Translations under genes and position numbers: made by a program
Notes under the pieces: generated by a model
Told to the model about the DNA's origin: nothing
Database searches by the model: none
What the model saw: only the letters and a program-made list of their open reading frames with translations
In this document: one piece after another, positions 43,494 through 55,031 of the stretch
Numbering within the stretch: position 1 is the stretch's first letter
How the letters are laid out: every line of letters starts with the position of its first letter
Assembly: GCA_020726505.1 (NCBI GenBank)
Contig: JAHLEZ010000012.1
Location: forward strand, 2,046,001 to 2,110,000
From: Leptodontidium sp. MPI-SDFR-AT-0119
Lineage: Eukaryota; Ascomycota; Leotiomycetes; Helotiales; Leptodontidiaceae
Length of the DNA stretch: 64,000 nt
Direction: 5' to 3'

Positions 43494-43721
43494 TCAGTTC
43501 CTTGGAGGTACATAGAACAACCAAGGCTTGAGTCTGCGGTCAAACATCTGCTGATATACGCTAGGAGTATACCACGGCACGTAGTCGGATGGTATTGTTG
43601 AGCCTGGACGCCCACCCGGGAGTGGCGTTCGTCCTGGGATGCCTTGCTGCTGTTGTGTGTTGTCGTTGCCGCTACCGCTAGGACCAGCGAAGACCCACTG
43701 TCCGTTGTGAAGTCGATACAT
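43494..43721 (-). CDS. small hypothetical protein
   Basis: A 75-aa frame opening with MYRLHNGQWVFAGP, with a Gln run, Gly/Pro-rich centre, and a closing segment YVPWYTPSVYQQMFDRRLKPW. The non-random composition and a compatible leader favour a real small gene, but there is no domain, signal peptide or membrane segment. Its function is unknown. Confidence 0.45.
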   Translation of the reverse strand: MYRLHNGQWVFAGPSGSGNDNTQQQQGIPGRTPLPGGRPGSTIPSDYVPWYTPSVYQQMFDRRLKPWLFYVPPRN

Positions 43722-44531
43722 TTTTGTATTTTCTGGGCTAGTTTGAAGAGTTGTTTTTCTCGTTAGTTCTAGTCTGCGACGTTTCCTTGAAAATGTTTGG
43801 AGATTTGATGATGTTTTGGAAATGCAGAATGAAGTTAGTTTCTAGAGTGAAAGCTGGCAAATTCGGTGCTTATATACACCGCTGGCCAAAAATAAATTTG
43901 AGATTCATGTTAAATGCGTTTTTAGTTGTCGTATTGCGGTGTTTTTGTGACTGCAGTATGCTAAATTGGATTTTTGACGGTTTCTCATCATTTGGATTCA
44001 ACATGAGGGAATATGATGGTGAAGAACACAATGAATTTCTTCGGCTTCGGTCTTTTGACTGTTTGCATATCTAAAAGGCGTATGAGAAAAACGCAGAAAA
44101 GTGGCAATATGATTCAAGTTTGACTTTCAAGAAGAATTTGGCTCGTCAGGTTCTAGTAGTTGGAAATGACTATCCTAGTAGGAGTAGCATTAAGAGAGGA
44201 ACCAGAACTCCTTCCACAATCGGCTTCTGTGTAACAATACAGTACATGACAGCGAAGCACATAGCCGCCGAGTCAAGCACATCCAGTCTCCTCGATTTCA
44301 AAGGCGTTCATCAATAGAAAACAAGGCATTCGACTCAAGTGGAGATCAATATCTCGCTTAGCTTAGGGCTCGCCGCTTCCCGGCACATTGACAAATGCAC
44401 ACTCACCTCGCCGAGGATTTCATTATCCCGTACAAGTAACCAAATAAGAACTTTCCGCCATGTCAGCATACAAAAAGATCGCGTAAGTTCACACATCATG
44501 TGTTCAAATCAATCGAACAGTAACTAATTCG
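43722..44531. other. intergenic, no gene seen
   Basis: AT-rich stretch with several short plus-strand frames of low quality. The right end adjoins the tRNA-Ile. Confidence 0.5.
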
Positions 44532-44605
44532 AAACAGTTAGCTCAGTTGGTTAGAGCGTGGTGCTAATAACGCCAAGGTCGCGAGTTCGACCCTCGTAGT
44601 GATCA
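44532..44605 (+). tRNA. tRNA-Ile (anticodon AAU), acceptor stem mismatched
   Basis: A complete 74-nt cloverleaf core without intron. The D-arm is GCTC-AGTTGGTTA-GAGC. The anticodon arm is TGGTG-CTAATAA-CGCCA with anticodon AAT, and the T-arm GCGAG-TTCGACC-CTCGT. The A- and B-box promoters are intact. The acceptor halves, AAACAGT at 44532-44538 and AGTGATC at 44598-44604, pair at only four of seven positions, so it may be a pseudogene or an inserted copy with a replaced end. Confidence 0.75.
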
Positions 44606-44848
44606 TAACAACCTTCTCTTTCTTTTTTCCTTCATAGGACGAGATCTTTGCTAGTTTCTCGGAATCTTGTAGGGAGATTCTTTTGCTCTGTTAAAGACCC
44701 CATGTCTCTCTGTTTGACGCCGTGGTGGGGTTAAAGCGGGGGTCGATCAAGCTTTTTTTTTGGTCATGACTCTTAGGTCTCTGTGTATAACCCGAAAGTA
44801 TTATGGTTCATAAAGATATTTTATTTTGTAGTAACGATACAGCAAAGT

Positions 44849-45894
44849 CTACTGCGGTGATAACCATACTGCCGGTCCTCTATAATCTTCTGGTCTCAGC
44901 CTGACAAAAGGAGAAATCCACGGATTATTACCCAAGTGCCAATCAACCACACCCTCTTCTCCTTCACGAAAATTCTCATCAAGACGCTGTCCATCATCCC
45001 AAACCACACAAAAAGAGTGAACATCCCCTGGTTTGACACGAAGTCTCTCGGGTACCATTTGGCCAAAATCATTGATGCCGATCGACAAGACAGCTCCAGT
45101 CTGACAAGCTCGCTTGTCTGCAACAACCATCATGAGGTGCTGCTTTCCTATCCCTTGACCACTTTGAATATACGCCTCTCTCCTGATATTCAAGCCTACA
45201 TCTCCCTCAAGGATATCGGAGTATAGTTCAAGTAGTGCCTAGACATAGGGCGGTGTTATTCCCGTCTCAGTAGCCACATCGACAGGGTCAGATAGCAGCT
45301 GTTCATGATCCTCGAACGCCCAGTTTCCCCGAATAAACTGGCTTCCATAGTTCGCAAGTTCCTCTGTATGGTCACAGAGTTTCCTGTAATCCTTATCGGC
45401 CTTCTCCCAGCTGGCTTCGTCATTACCGTACAATGTCCGCACCCAAATGGTGATAAGGTGTTCGTTGCACGATTGAGCACGTTGCTGCGGCATCTGCAGA
45501 TGTTCTGGTACGCCGGCCGGAACATGTGGGAACTGCACTGTGGCCGTAGACCAAACTGCCTCTCGTAGGTGGTAATATTTCTGAGGGGTCCAATTAGATT
45601 GTTGAGCGAAGTTGAATCCCGGCGCAAGAGCATACCAGCCTTCCTTGATCACCTAGGACTAGCCATGCCTTGACTAAGTCACTTCTCTGAGCGGCTTCGG
45701 TTTTCAGGCTCGTTACGTCTCAGTTCTCCTGAACACGAGCCGTTGCTGTTAGCACTCGGTGGTTATGTTGGGTAAGGAACTAAGTTCTGACCAGTGTGGC
45801 TGACGAGAATGATATGATCAAAGGGTAGTTCGCTAAAACTGGGTACATCTTCCTCATCATAGATAGTTTTGTCACCGATACATGAAGAAAGCAT
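44849..45894 (-). pseudogene. broken gene of unknown function (frameshift and TAG)
   Basis: Coding-like sequence runs on the minus strand from an ATG at 45894 (MLSSCIGDKTIYDEEDVPSF) through segments such as QRSDLVKAWLVL, EGWYALAPGFNFAQQ, WVRTLYGND, ELYSDILEGDVGLN, GINDFGQMVPERL and FCVVWDDGQRL to a stop at 44849. The frame is interrupted by TAG at 45239-45241, which no acceptable intron removes, and by an apparent one-base shift near 45652. A GTCAGA-CTGAG intron near 45700-45800 is likely. Two lesions make it probably nonfunctional. The 5' part could still give a truncated protein. No family is recognised. Confidence 0.55.
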
Positions 45895-47157
45895 GGTTTC
45901 AAGACACAAGAGAAGTATGCGGGGGGGCGAATATTGAGGGAAACTATGGAGTAGATTCAGAAGATTTTGATGTAGGTAATGTTTCTAGGAAGAAGACTGT
46001 CTACTTGATGAGTGGCAGTGGGTAAAAGCAAACAGTGGGTAGCGAATGAGGAGCAACGAGCAGAAACAAGGTGATATTACCCGGCAAAGAAAGATTTCGA
46101 CGGCTATGCTAGATTTAAGCAATAGGCGATGCGTGGTTTTGATTTCAGGGAGGGGGGTTAACCAGAATCTCGGTATCGAGCAAAGAGACTGTAAGCTGTT
46201 GCTTTCGGGACGCAAGTCAGGGGAGAAATACAGGAAGCTCCAAGTGATAGAACAAACAATCAATCGTCAAGCACCTACAATTTTTGCATCACCAACGAAC
46301 TGACATTAATGTAACAGCCTTACATAAATAGCAACTCATGATCATACGAGATTGGAGAGTCGTAGTACGATGTATGGCAAAGGCCCGAGAAAACTTTGCG
46401 ATATCCACAGTTGGCACAGTAAGCTTGGAGGTATTCGTAAGCCAGGCGGAATACAGAAGTACTTGTCTGCAAAGTCTTCTCTCACTTGACATGTTAAAAA
46501 AAGTGTGGGAATGAGTGGCTTGGAGAGACAGCGAACAGACTGGAAATGTAGCAAGTGACCTTGAAGAGCTTTTGTTGGAGTATGGACGGGCTTGTGATTC
46601 TGGACTGATATTCCAACATAGACAAGTCGATTCTGTTTGGGACGGCATTTATCAGGCCACTTTAGAACTCTCCTATCTGTACGAGGTCACTCTGTGCGCA
46701 GCAAAAAATGGTAGTGAAATGCATGTGCCGACATTTGTTGATTGGTTGGAATAGAGATGGTTGTAGAACCATGAAGTGGGGTGACAATATGCTACGCATC
46801 GACTGCCAAGGGCACTGAAGCCACCCGCTAAATCTGGGCCCGGAAGACAGCGGTTCAGCTGCCAGGAACAGGGACCCACCCCACTGTAGATACTAACCCT
46901 TCAGTGGAAAGTCACTAGAGAAAAGGAAAGTGGCGTGACAAACCCAGTGCAATTCAACATCCGACCTTTGCATCCCACTCACCCACGAGGAGATTCAGCG
47001 CTACGAGGGTGACACCACATCTGCAAAAGTCTCATTATAGCCAGATCTTCAGTGTCGAGATTCACGCCACGGTTTGTAATGCCGTGCCATACAGGATGCA
47101 CGCTCTGTCGAACCGCAGGTCCCGATTGTACATAAGGAAAGGGGGCTTCTCACAACG
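45895..47157. other. intergenic with possible degraded coding fragments
   Basis: A plus-strand frame at 46515-46754 reads protein-like (SDLEELLLEYG ... VPTFVDWLE), but its beginning does not, and no splice partner was found. Otherwise nothing is supported. Confidence 0.35.
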
Positions 47158-47866
47158 ATGTCTCTTTCCCCGACAGGATTAAATCCAATACGATATCCAG
47201 GACATTTCAATCACAAACCACTATCAAAAGAGAACCCACACTTGGTTCTAACACACGACATCGTTCGAAACATCAAGACACTACATTTCGAGATCAATAC
47301 TTCTGAACCGCTCAGTTCCAAAAGAGCATACCTCAAGTCAATGAAAGGATACTTCGGAGTCATGACATCAAGTGCCAGCAGCTCGTGCGACCTCCACGGA
47401 AACGGAGAGAAGGTCCATCTGGAGGATAAACATTGCTTATGGCAACCGAAAAACACCACGGAGACCAAGGAGGAGCCGTTGTGGCACCTACGGGTGAGCG
47501 TTTTGAAGGACCAAGAAGAACGAGGTGACTGCCAGAGTCGCAGATTCGTAAGTTTTGTTCCGGGCCTGGACAACAAAGCCATTGTCTGGATGAACGATTC
47601 ACTGACCGGGTAAACAGGCATTTAAATCATTGCATCACCTCACACACGCGGCCAACCAGCTCGATGCAGCATTCAAAACTTTCGACATCAGGAGGTGTGG
47701 TGTTGAAACCCCGGATGCAATGGGCGGCAGAGTCAACGACGGACGGAGTGAGAACATAACGATCGAGTTCGAATCGGACACGTCACCAGAGAGTTGGAAG
47801 GAGTTCCTCGGAAGGCTGAAGAGTTTGGAGGATGAATGGGAACATGAGGGCATGAGTGTTCTGTAA
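47158..47866 (+). CDS. hypothetical two-exon protein
   Basis: Predicted 212 aa from 47158-47547 and 47618-47866, joined over a 70-bp phase-0 intron (GTAAGT ... AAACAG). Exon 1 has VLTHDIVRNIKTLHFEI and HLRVSVLKDQEE. Exon 2 has SLHHLTHAANQLDAAFK and ends in an acidic helix (ESWKEFLGRLKSLEDEW). The layout of short strands and helices with a TLHFEI-type strand resembles fungal proteins that follow F-box domains, but no F-box is visible. No signal peptide. Function unknown. Confidence 0.6.
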
Positions 47867-49148
47867 GAGAATGCATGGGATAAGAGTCGCGCCCCTCACA
47901 TCTCAATCGGGGCGAAGCTGTGTGAACCGCTTCTATCGAAGGGATACACAATGCGACGCTGGAATTGCTTGAGCACCGGAAGAAGAGGTTGAATACATTA
48001 TAGAGAAAGTGGGAGGGAAACTGTTTATGTGTTGTACCATTTCTAGGAAAGACTGGTAAATAGAAGGCATTGAATGAGTAAGGTGGCTGGAGTTTCGTGA
48101 GCATTGGCGGCGTCTGGGACTGGAGTTATTCATATATAAGCAGACAGAATCCAATAATGATAGGATCAATAGACCCGATTGTACCATCCAGTCCCAGTCC
48201 CAGTCATTGAATGCCATCTTAAGCAGAGTTCTGTTATTGTTCCATTGGTGCATCAGACGGCATGGTCCGGGGTCTGTTGGCCAGGGTGGGAATGGGCAAT
48301 GCTTAAGTCAAAATCCTGGATAAACTAAGACGCTTTGAATGGTTGGTGAAACGTATGTTGAACTTTCGCACAAGGGCTCATGCTTAGCGTACAGTTGCTA
48401 TAATATGGCTCGTCTTGCTGTGTATAACATATAGCATGGTTTTATTGAAATGTCCGATTCGTTTTTGTGAAGCTTTCTTGTTTTCCTGTCTTCAGGGGCA
48501 TTCGGTTGTGATAGAGCCTAAATATCACTAGCACTTACACTAAAGTAACCGAAGAAACCTTTCTCGGACGACCCGGACGATGACTCTTGATCTCCCTCAA
48601 CTGTTGACCATCTCGCGAGTCACGATATCATCAAACTGGTACCGATGTACCCCTCTCATCAAATATATCCCCGAGTCTGTCAAGCCCTTCAGAATCCGAG
48701 AAAGCTTGGACAGTGCAAATTCCCGTCTGATGTTCTCGTCCGATAGGCGGTCTTCGAGTGACAAGTGTACCAAACGGGCCACAGTGCATAAATTCGGAGC
48801 TCGGATCGCGAGTTCTTGAAACTCACAACACAACCAAACTCCACCAACATTGGCCTGTCTAGGTCTCCCCCGACCCAAAACGTTATCTTGACAGTTGACG
48901 AGTGCATATCCAGACGTGTTAGCCTGTATGATCGCCCTCGCTTGCATGTTCAAGGCGCATCAGGTGGCCCGGTGCGGCAATGCCATAGCAAAACTTCGTG
49001 ATTTTGGGTGCAAGGAGCGCATGCAACCTCAGAAGATGGAAGGAAACGACGTTAGCACGGTCCGCAATAGAATTCAGATCTCATCCCATCCCTTGGGTCC
49101 CTCGTTTTGTGGATTCTTTCAAACCTTCGCCGACTTCCTTTCCCATAT
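47867..49148. other. intergenic; possible eroded coding region on the minus strand
   Basis: A minus-strand frame at 48597-48953 reads protein-like in its second half (HLSLEDRLSDENIRREF, RILKGLTDSGIYLM), but no upstream exon or family match was found. It may be a pseudogene fragment. Nothing else is supported. Confidence 0.35.
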
Positions 49149-49175
49149 GTCACCATTCTTTTTATTGTTACTTGT
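49149..49175 (+). other. possible signal-peptide exon for the repeat membrane protein
   Basis: ATG at 49149 encodes MSPFFLLLL, a signal-like start, followed by a possible GTGATG donor. Splicing to the CTCAAG acceptor before 49257 would keep phase with the downstream frame. The donor is weak, so this remains a candidate. Confidence 0.35.
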
Positions 49176-49265
49176 GATGCTCTGCAGGCCATGATGCCCG
49201 TTCACGTTCTTTTCTATTTCTAATACCTTCTTAATATGTCTTCGACCTGACTCAAGGCTGGCCTC

Positions 49266-51528
49266 ATGCGTCTCGACTCCTCGCTGGAAGAGGGCCTATC
49301 TTCTGTTTCCTTTTCCCAAAGTCAAATGGATCCACCATGGGTACCCAGCTCCTTGAGTATTTCCATGCGATTGGAGCCATCATCAACTTCAATAATACAG
49401 GTCAGAGTCCAGATGGTGGAAGAACACAGCGCACTCATCACGCCCCCTCCAGAACTTCGACTTCGAAGTCCTATCCCAGAACCTCAGAACAATGCAGATT
49501 GCGGCGAAGCAAGCCGGAGTGCCTCTGAGGCCATTCGACAAGCAAATCAATCAGCCTCACAATCGATCCAACAAGCAACCCAACAGGCTTCCCAGTCAAT
49601 ACAGCAGGCAAACCAGCAGGCCTCACAAGCTGCGCAGCAGGCATCACAGTCTGCGTCGCAGGCCATCCAACAATTCTCAAATCAAGCGTCCCAATCAATC
49701 GCAGCGGCATCAAGAAGTGTTTCAAGCGCTATATCATCCGCGGATCAAGCAGTAGCAAGTGCGAAATCTTCTGCAGATGCCGCGATTGGAAGGGCAAATG
49801 GATCCATGATGACGGCACAGGCTAGTGCTTCATCAGCGCAAGTACGTTTACACTTGGGGGCATACATTTAGAATGAAGGGAAATGATTCTGACAGTGTGT
49901 CAATTATAGGCGGACGCTTCCCGGGCAGTTCTTCAAGCTGGAGCTGCCGTTGCAGCCGCAACAGGTACGTTTGCCTTTTCTTCGTTTCTGAATCTTGGCT
50001 GGAAGCGTGGATCGGGGGAGGGGGGATAAACCCTATGTTGCTGAAACATCATGAACGGAAACTGATTAATGCATTAGGTTCTGCTGCCGCAGCTGGTTCG
50101 TCCTTTTTAGCCGCAGCTGCGAAGGCCACTCAGGGTGCCCAAGCATCAATCTCGGGGATCACTGTAAGTCAACACTGGTTCAAACTATCGATTGAACCAC
50201 TCTGATCTCTCCAGGCCGCAGCAGCCTCCTTTGCAGCGCAAGCAAGCGATCAGGTGCAAGAGTCACGAACAGCAGCAGTAACGGCCACACAAGCTGCTCT
50301 TGCCATCGTTGGCAGTATCATTGCTTCAACTCTGATAACCATCCTCATCTACTTTCTCGTCATCCGCCACAAGAGGATTGCCAAACGCAAATCACGTGGC
50401 AAAAAATCCCCTAACAACGACTACTCTTTAGACCCCAAGTTTCCTATCTCTGATCAAGCCGGTACCACTATTGCAGCTTCTAATTCATCGGTCAAATTCA
50501 ACGAGAGCAGAGAGGGTCCTCCCACGAATGCTTCGGCCTCTTTCTCTCTGTTCCCAAAGGTATCCGAGAAGTCTGAAGAAGCAGGGGCTGTGAAAACAAC
50601 AACCGTACCTTGGAATCCATCGAAACCTCCGAAAGCTCCAACTCTAGCTCCAACATTGGGTTCATGGCTCAAACTTCAGGATGCCGTCTCGCCATTCGGT
50701 CCCATCAAACTACCCGATGAAAAGATTCCCTCGCCGCTTGGAGGCCAGCTTAAATCACCACTTCAAAGTATCCCAACACGAAGGGCACCACCAAGTCCAA
50801 TACAAACACCAATGATGACACCAGCCAACTCCCGGCCGAGGAGCCCCAAACCAAAAACTCCCAACCCAAGGAGTCCCAGGGAATCCCAAATCCCCACAGC
50901 GATCTGGAGTCCGAAAGTCGCCAAACTGATCACGATCGGTAACAGTAAACGGATTCCACCAGCATCGAGGATACCTCGGAGTCCACTAACCCCGAAGAAG
51001 CCGGACATGCTTCCAAGACATTCGATAGCAGACCAGAATTACCGGGAGAGCAAAGCATCTGTCTGGACCGATGACGTTCCATCACCTTCACCCTTCGCCT
51101 CGCCACCGCTCAGATCCCCACCACCGCAGCTGAGAGGCACTGGAAAAGCAGCCCAGCCATACGTCAAACAATCTTACAACATGGAACTCCCACCTCCTGT
51201 GAACCCAGTTCGTAACACAGCCGAATGGCTGGCAGCAAGACAAGCAGAGCGTACATCACTTCAATCTAACCAACCGGATATAAATCCAAGCTACAACAGC
51301 AACAATAGCGAGAACCGCAAAACTTTCGGCTTACCCGGAAATCCAAGACAGGGATTACAGACGCGGCCCGGGCCGAGACAGATCCAGAGTATGGAGGGCG
51401 AGGTCGGGTATGTGGAAGGTCTAAGTAGATTCCTGAGCAACAACAGAGGAAGCCAGATCTCGAGGGTGGGAAGCGATAAGAGCACGGGGAAGAGTATTGG
51501 AACTCCAGGTGTAGGAAAGGCGATGTGA
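49266..51528 (+). CDS. single-pass membrane protein with Ala/Gln/Ser heptad repeats
   Basis: 676 aa if translation starts at 49266; a signal-peptide exon further upstream is possible. Exons are 49266-49841, 49910-49964, 50078-50163 and 50215-51528. The first ~290 residues, after a short Pro-rich stretch, are an almost uninterrupted Ala/Gln/Ser sequence with a seven-residue period (QQASQSI, QQANQQA, QQASQSA, QFSNQAS), which should form a long amphipathic helix or coiled coil. One transmembrane segment follows (ALAIVGSIIASTLITILIYFLV), then a basic stop-transfer stretch (RHKRIAKRKSRGKK) and a ~370-residue Pro/Ser-rich cytoplasmic tail with many SPxxP-type sites. The layout suggests a cell-surface sensor or adhesin-like protein, but no known family is recognised. 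Confidence 0.8.
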
Positions 51529-52994
51529 TGTGATGTGAGGGACTGGGAGACTTTGAGAAGAGTGTGTAAGATGAAATTATATTTAATATTCATACATAGC
51601 GTTATACCAAGATCGAATTCTACATTTTCTACGATACTCTCTGGCGGGGGCTCACCGAGACTCTCAAATTCCGAGTCGCTGAACACAACATCTTTTCTGC
51701 CCTTCCTCGAATCTGACTTGACACAATTCACTCACCTCACTTAACTCGAACTCGTTCCGGAACCCAGATCCAACATCTCAATCTCTTATCCGACTCTTCG
51801 GGTCGTTGAAACCAACCACACCACCCTTCATAATCTCCCCATCCCAACTTGGAGTCCGCCTCAGATTCGAAATTCGCAATCCATGTGGCGATCAAGATGA
51901 GGTTCCCAGTTGGTTGTTTCGGACATAAGCGAGAGTTTGAGATGAAGGGCGACGGCAGCTGCTGTATCCGCTCCGTTCCGATTGCCAGACGAATTGGTGG
52001 GTGGAAGGGATGCTTGTGATATGATATGAGGTGGTACTGTATGCTCGACTTCTTGGGCTAAGTTAGTGGTTGTTTTGATAGAGTGTTGTTTTTGCTTATT
52101 GCTCTTGCATCCTCAGCAACATTTGAGAATGAACACTTCAAACGATCTTGCTTTCAAGACCATGATACGAACAGGAGGAATTATTCGATTCCCTTGAAAA
52201 AAAAATGCTTGTATTTTTCAACTATCGAGAGACTTTCACAAAACATCATGGAATGGAGACATCCTCCAATCACGAGTGATCGTCCCTTATGCGGGTTTTC
52301 GGGTGGCCCCACGGACGAATCGCCAGGACAGTGCAGCTTCGATGATTGGCAAACGCGAAAGCCCTTCTGAAAAAGGCTTGCATGGTGACATTATTTGACA
52401 AAGTCCTACATAATTAGCGAGCTGGCAGAGTTCTATTTGGCGATGGCCTTCTTAATTTCATTCGATATACCTTATCTTAAGACTTATTTGAAGTTTAAGA
52501 AGGTCTCTTGACTTGACTTTGCTTAGCCGAGAAACTTAAGCTGCGCTACCCACGGTCCGTCCCTAACCCACCCGCTAACACTAACATGTTGTGCAACAAC
52601 CCCTCCTCTTCAACCTTCACCGTCCCAACCTCAAAAGCCTCATGGAGGAGATCAGATCCACTTTCAAAAAGTGCAGCCAAACATATCCAACGATCGGTCA
52701 TTACCTCCCGTCACTCGCCAAAGCAGACCAATACCAACCCCCGCAAAGCCGTGTGTTACCATTGAGGGGCACAAAGACCCCAGCACTTGCATTTTGCTCC
52801 CCCCTGCAGCAGAATAGTGAAAGCTACACACCAGCACAAGCTCCCACAATGGCGTTCTCTTATCTTTTTAAACTTTTGGGAGCTTTCCCCTCTTTTTCCT
52901 CTTCCACTGACCGGTTTTCGATCGCCTGTTTCTTACCCTCTTCCTCTCGTTCTTTGCGGTGAGATAATCGGTCTTTGGACTGTAAAATCTCAGT
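51529..52994. other. intergenic, no gene seen
   Basis: About 1.4 kb with short frames on both strands and no supported gene. The right end is the leader of the cytochrome P450 gene. Confidence 0.5.
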
Positions 52995-54770
52995 ATGGGA
53001 TTGCTACTTTTGCTCCCTGTTGCATTGTTCTTTTACAGTATCTATGGTATTTACTACCGTCTATATTTAAGTCCAATTGCGCATATCCCAGGTCCAAAAC
53101 TCGCTGCCATCACCAGACTGTACGTTACCCCTCCCCCTTTTACACACTCAACTTTCTGACCCTTGCCCAGATACGAAGCCTACTATGATCTCTGGCTCGG
53201 CGGGAAATACACCTTCAAGATAATCGATCTGCACAAACAATACGGTCCCATCCTCCGAATCTCGCCATGGGAAGTCCACATCTCGGACCCGGATTTCTAC
53301 GATACCGTCTACGCCTCGTCTGCCTCGGGCCACAGACGAGATAAATACGATTGGTTCACGAAGTCTTTTGGCATGGATGGTAGCGTGTTTGCAACGCATC
53401 AGCATGATTTGCATAGGGTGAGGAGGTCGGCGCTGGCTCCGTATTTCAGTATGGCGAGTGTGAGGAGGCTGCAGCCTGTTATACAGGGGAGAGTTGATTT
53501 ATTGCTAGAGAGATTGAGGGGGTTTAGGGATAAAGATGAGGTGTTGATGGCGAGTTGGGCGTTCGCTGCTTATACGAATGGTGAGTCTTTTCTTGGGTTG
53601 GAGTTCTGGAACCTTTGCTGACGGGTGTAGATATTGTGATGGAGTACTGTTTTGGGAGATGTGACAACCGACTCGGTAAGATGACATCCAAATCCCAAGC
53701 AGGATATATTCTAATGGAAAATGTTCTTGTAGAAGCGGAAGATTTCGATCCTTCGTATCGTGATGCATCGTTCTTTGGTTCTACGGCTGGTAGTTTCATG
53801 AAGCATGCCCCTTGGGTCAATAACCTAATGCAAGCCCTCCCTATGTGGGCAGCAGCAGCACTACATCCAGCAATGGCCGCATTCGTCGCCCAAAAACGAG
53901 TAAGTCTTCCCTCAATATAAACTAAACATCCACTAACACACATTGTAGAATAACCTCGCTCAAATCAAAACCATCCAAGCCAGTGCAGCCTCCTCAAAGC
54001 TAGACGAAGACGACTCCGAAATCCCCACCATCTTCCACTCAATCCTCTCCTCGAAACTTCCACCAGAAGAAAAAACAGACATCCGCCTCTCCGACGACGC
54101 CCAAGTTCTCACCATGGCCGGCACCCTAACCACAGCCTGGGTCCTCGAACTCGTCATGTACTGGCTTATCCAACAACCCTCCACGCTCTCAAAACTAAAA
54201 GCAGAACTGAAAACCGCAATCCCGAGACTAGATATGATAAGCACCATCCCCATGCCAGTTCTAGAACAACTCCCCTATCTAACTGCCGTGATAAAAGAAG
54301 GCTTGAGACTGACATACGGCGTAAGCTGTCGACTCGCACGTATCGATCCCGACAACGCTATGCTCTTCACCGACGCCGCAACAGGGAAACAATGGACCAT
54401 CCCGCCCGGAACGCCCGTTGGGCTGACGAGCGTACAAATCCACCACGACGAGCGGATCTTCCCCGACTCGAAGAAGTTCTCTCCTGAGCGCTGGCTCGAC
54501 GGAAAAAATCGCCTTCTGGATAGGTATATGGTTAGTTTTACCGGCGGGAGCAGACAGTGTCTTGGGATCAACCTCGCGCATGCGGAGATGTATTTGGGCC
54601 TTTCGGCTATCTGGAGACAGTGGGGGAGTAGAGAGTGTAGAGGCGAGGATGATGTGGGCGTTTTTGAGTTGTGGGAGACGGGTCTGAGGGATGTGGAGAT
54701 TGAGAGTGATGCTTTTTTGCCCATTCAGCAACCTGGTACGAAGGGGATTAGAGTTAAGGCTTTTATGTAG
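52995..54770 (+). CDS. cytochrome P450 monooxygenase
   Basis: Predicted 522 aa from exons 52995-53119, 53171-53580, 53631-53675, 53733-53899 and 53949-54770. The N-terminal membrane anchor (MGLLLLLPVALFFYSIYGIYY) is followed by the proline hinge HIPGPKLAAIT. The ExxR motif is in KEGLRL, the PERF-type motif in FSPERW, and the heme-binding loop is FTGGSRQCLG, with the cysteine thiolate ligand. The I-helix reads AGTLTTAW, where the family usually has AG-x-(D/E)-T-(T/S), so the acidic residue is replaced by Leu. The segment YDTVYASSASGHRRDKYDW is typical of fungal P450s annotated as trichodiene-oxygenase or benzoate-hydroxylase relatives, but the substrate cannot be told. No biosynthetic cluster partner is in the window. 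Confidence 0.92.
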
Positions 54771-55031
54771 TGGAGTTGAGTGGACTACTTGGATTTGGGT
54801 AAGAGCCTAGAGGCTAGGTATGATTGAAATGATATCCAAATATTCCTTTCTCTAAGTATGGCTGCGAGTATGTACTCGCTTGTGGTATTCCTCTGTAACT
54901 CCTCTGGTCGTGTCCAATCCAATTCTATGTATGCCCATTCAAACCCAATCCCAAACGCCAGCTTTGTAGCCCCAACCATCTAATATCCCTTTCCCATACT
55001 CGCTATGTCATGCCAAAGCACACCCTCATCC
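54771..55031. other. short convergent gap
   Basis: Convergent 3' region between the P450 and the next minus-strand gene; nothing seen. Confidence 0.5.

Noticed and set aside
48580..48953. Frames on both strands with coding-like composition
   Set aside because: No start-splice-stop combination or family match; left as a possible eroded fragment only.
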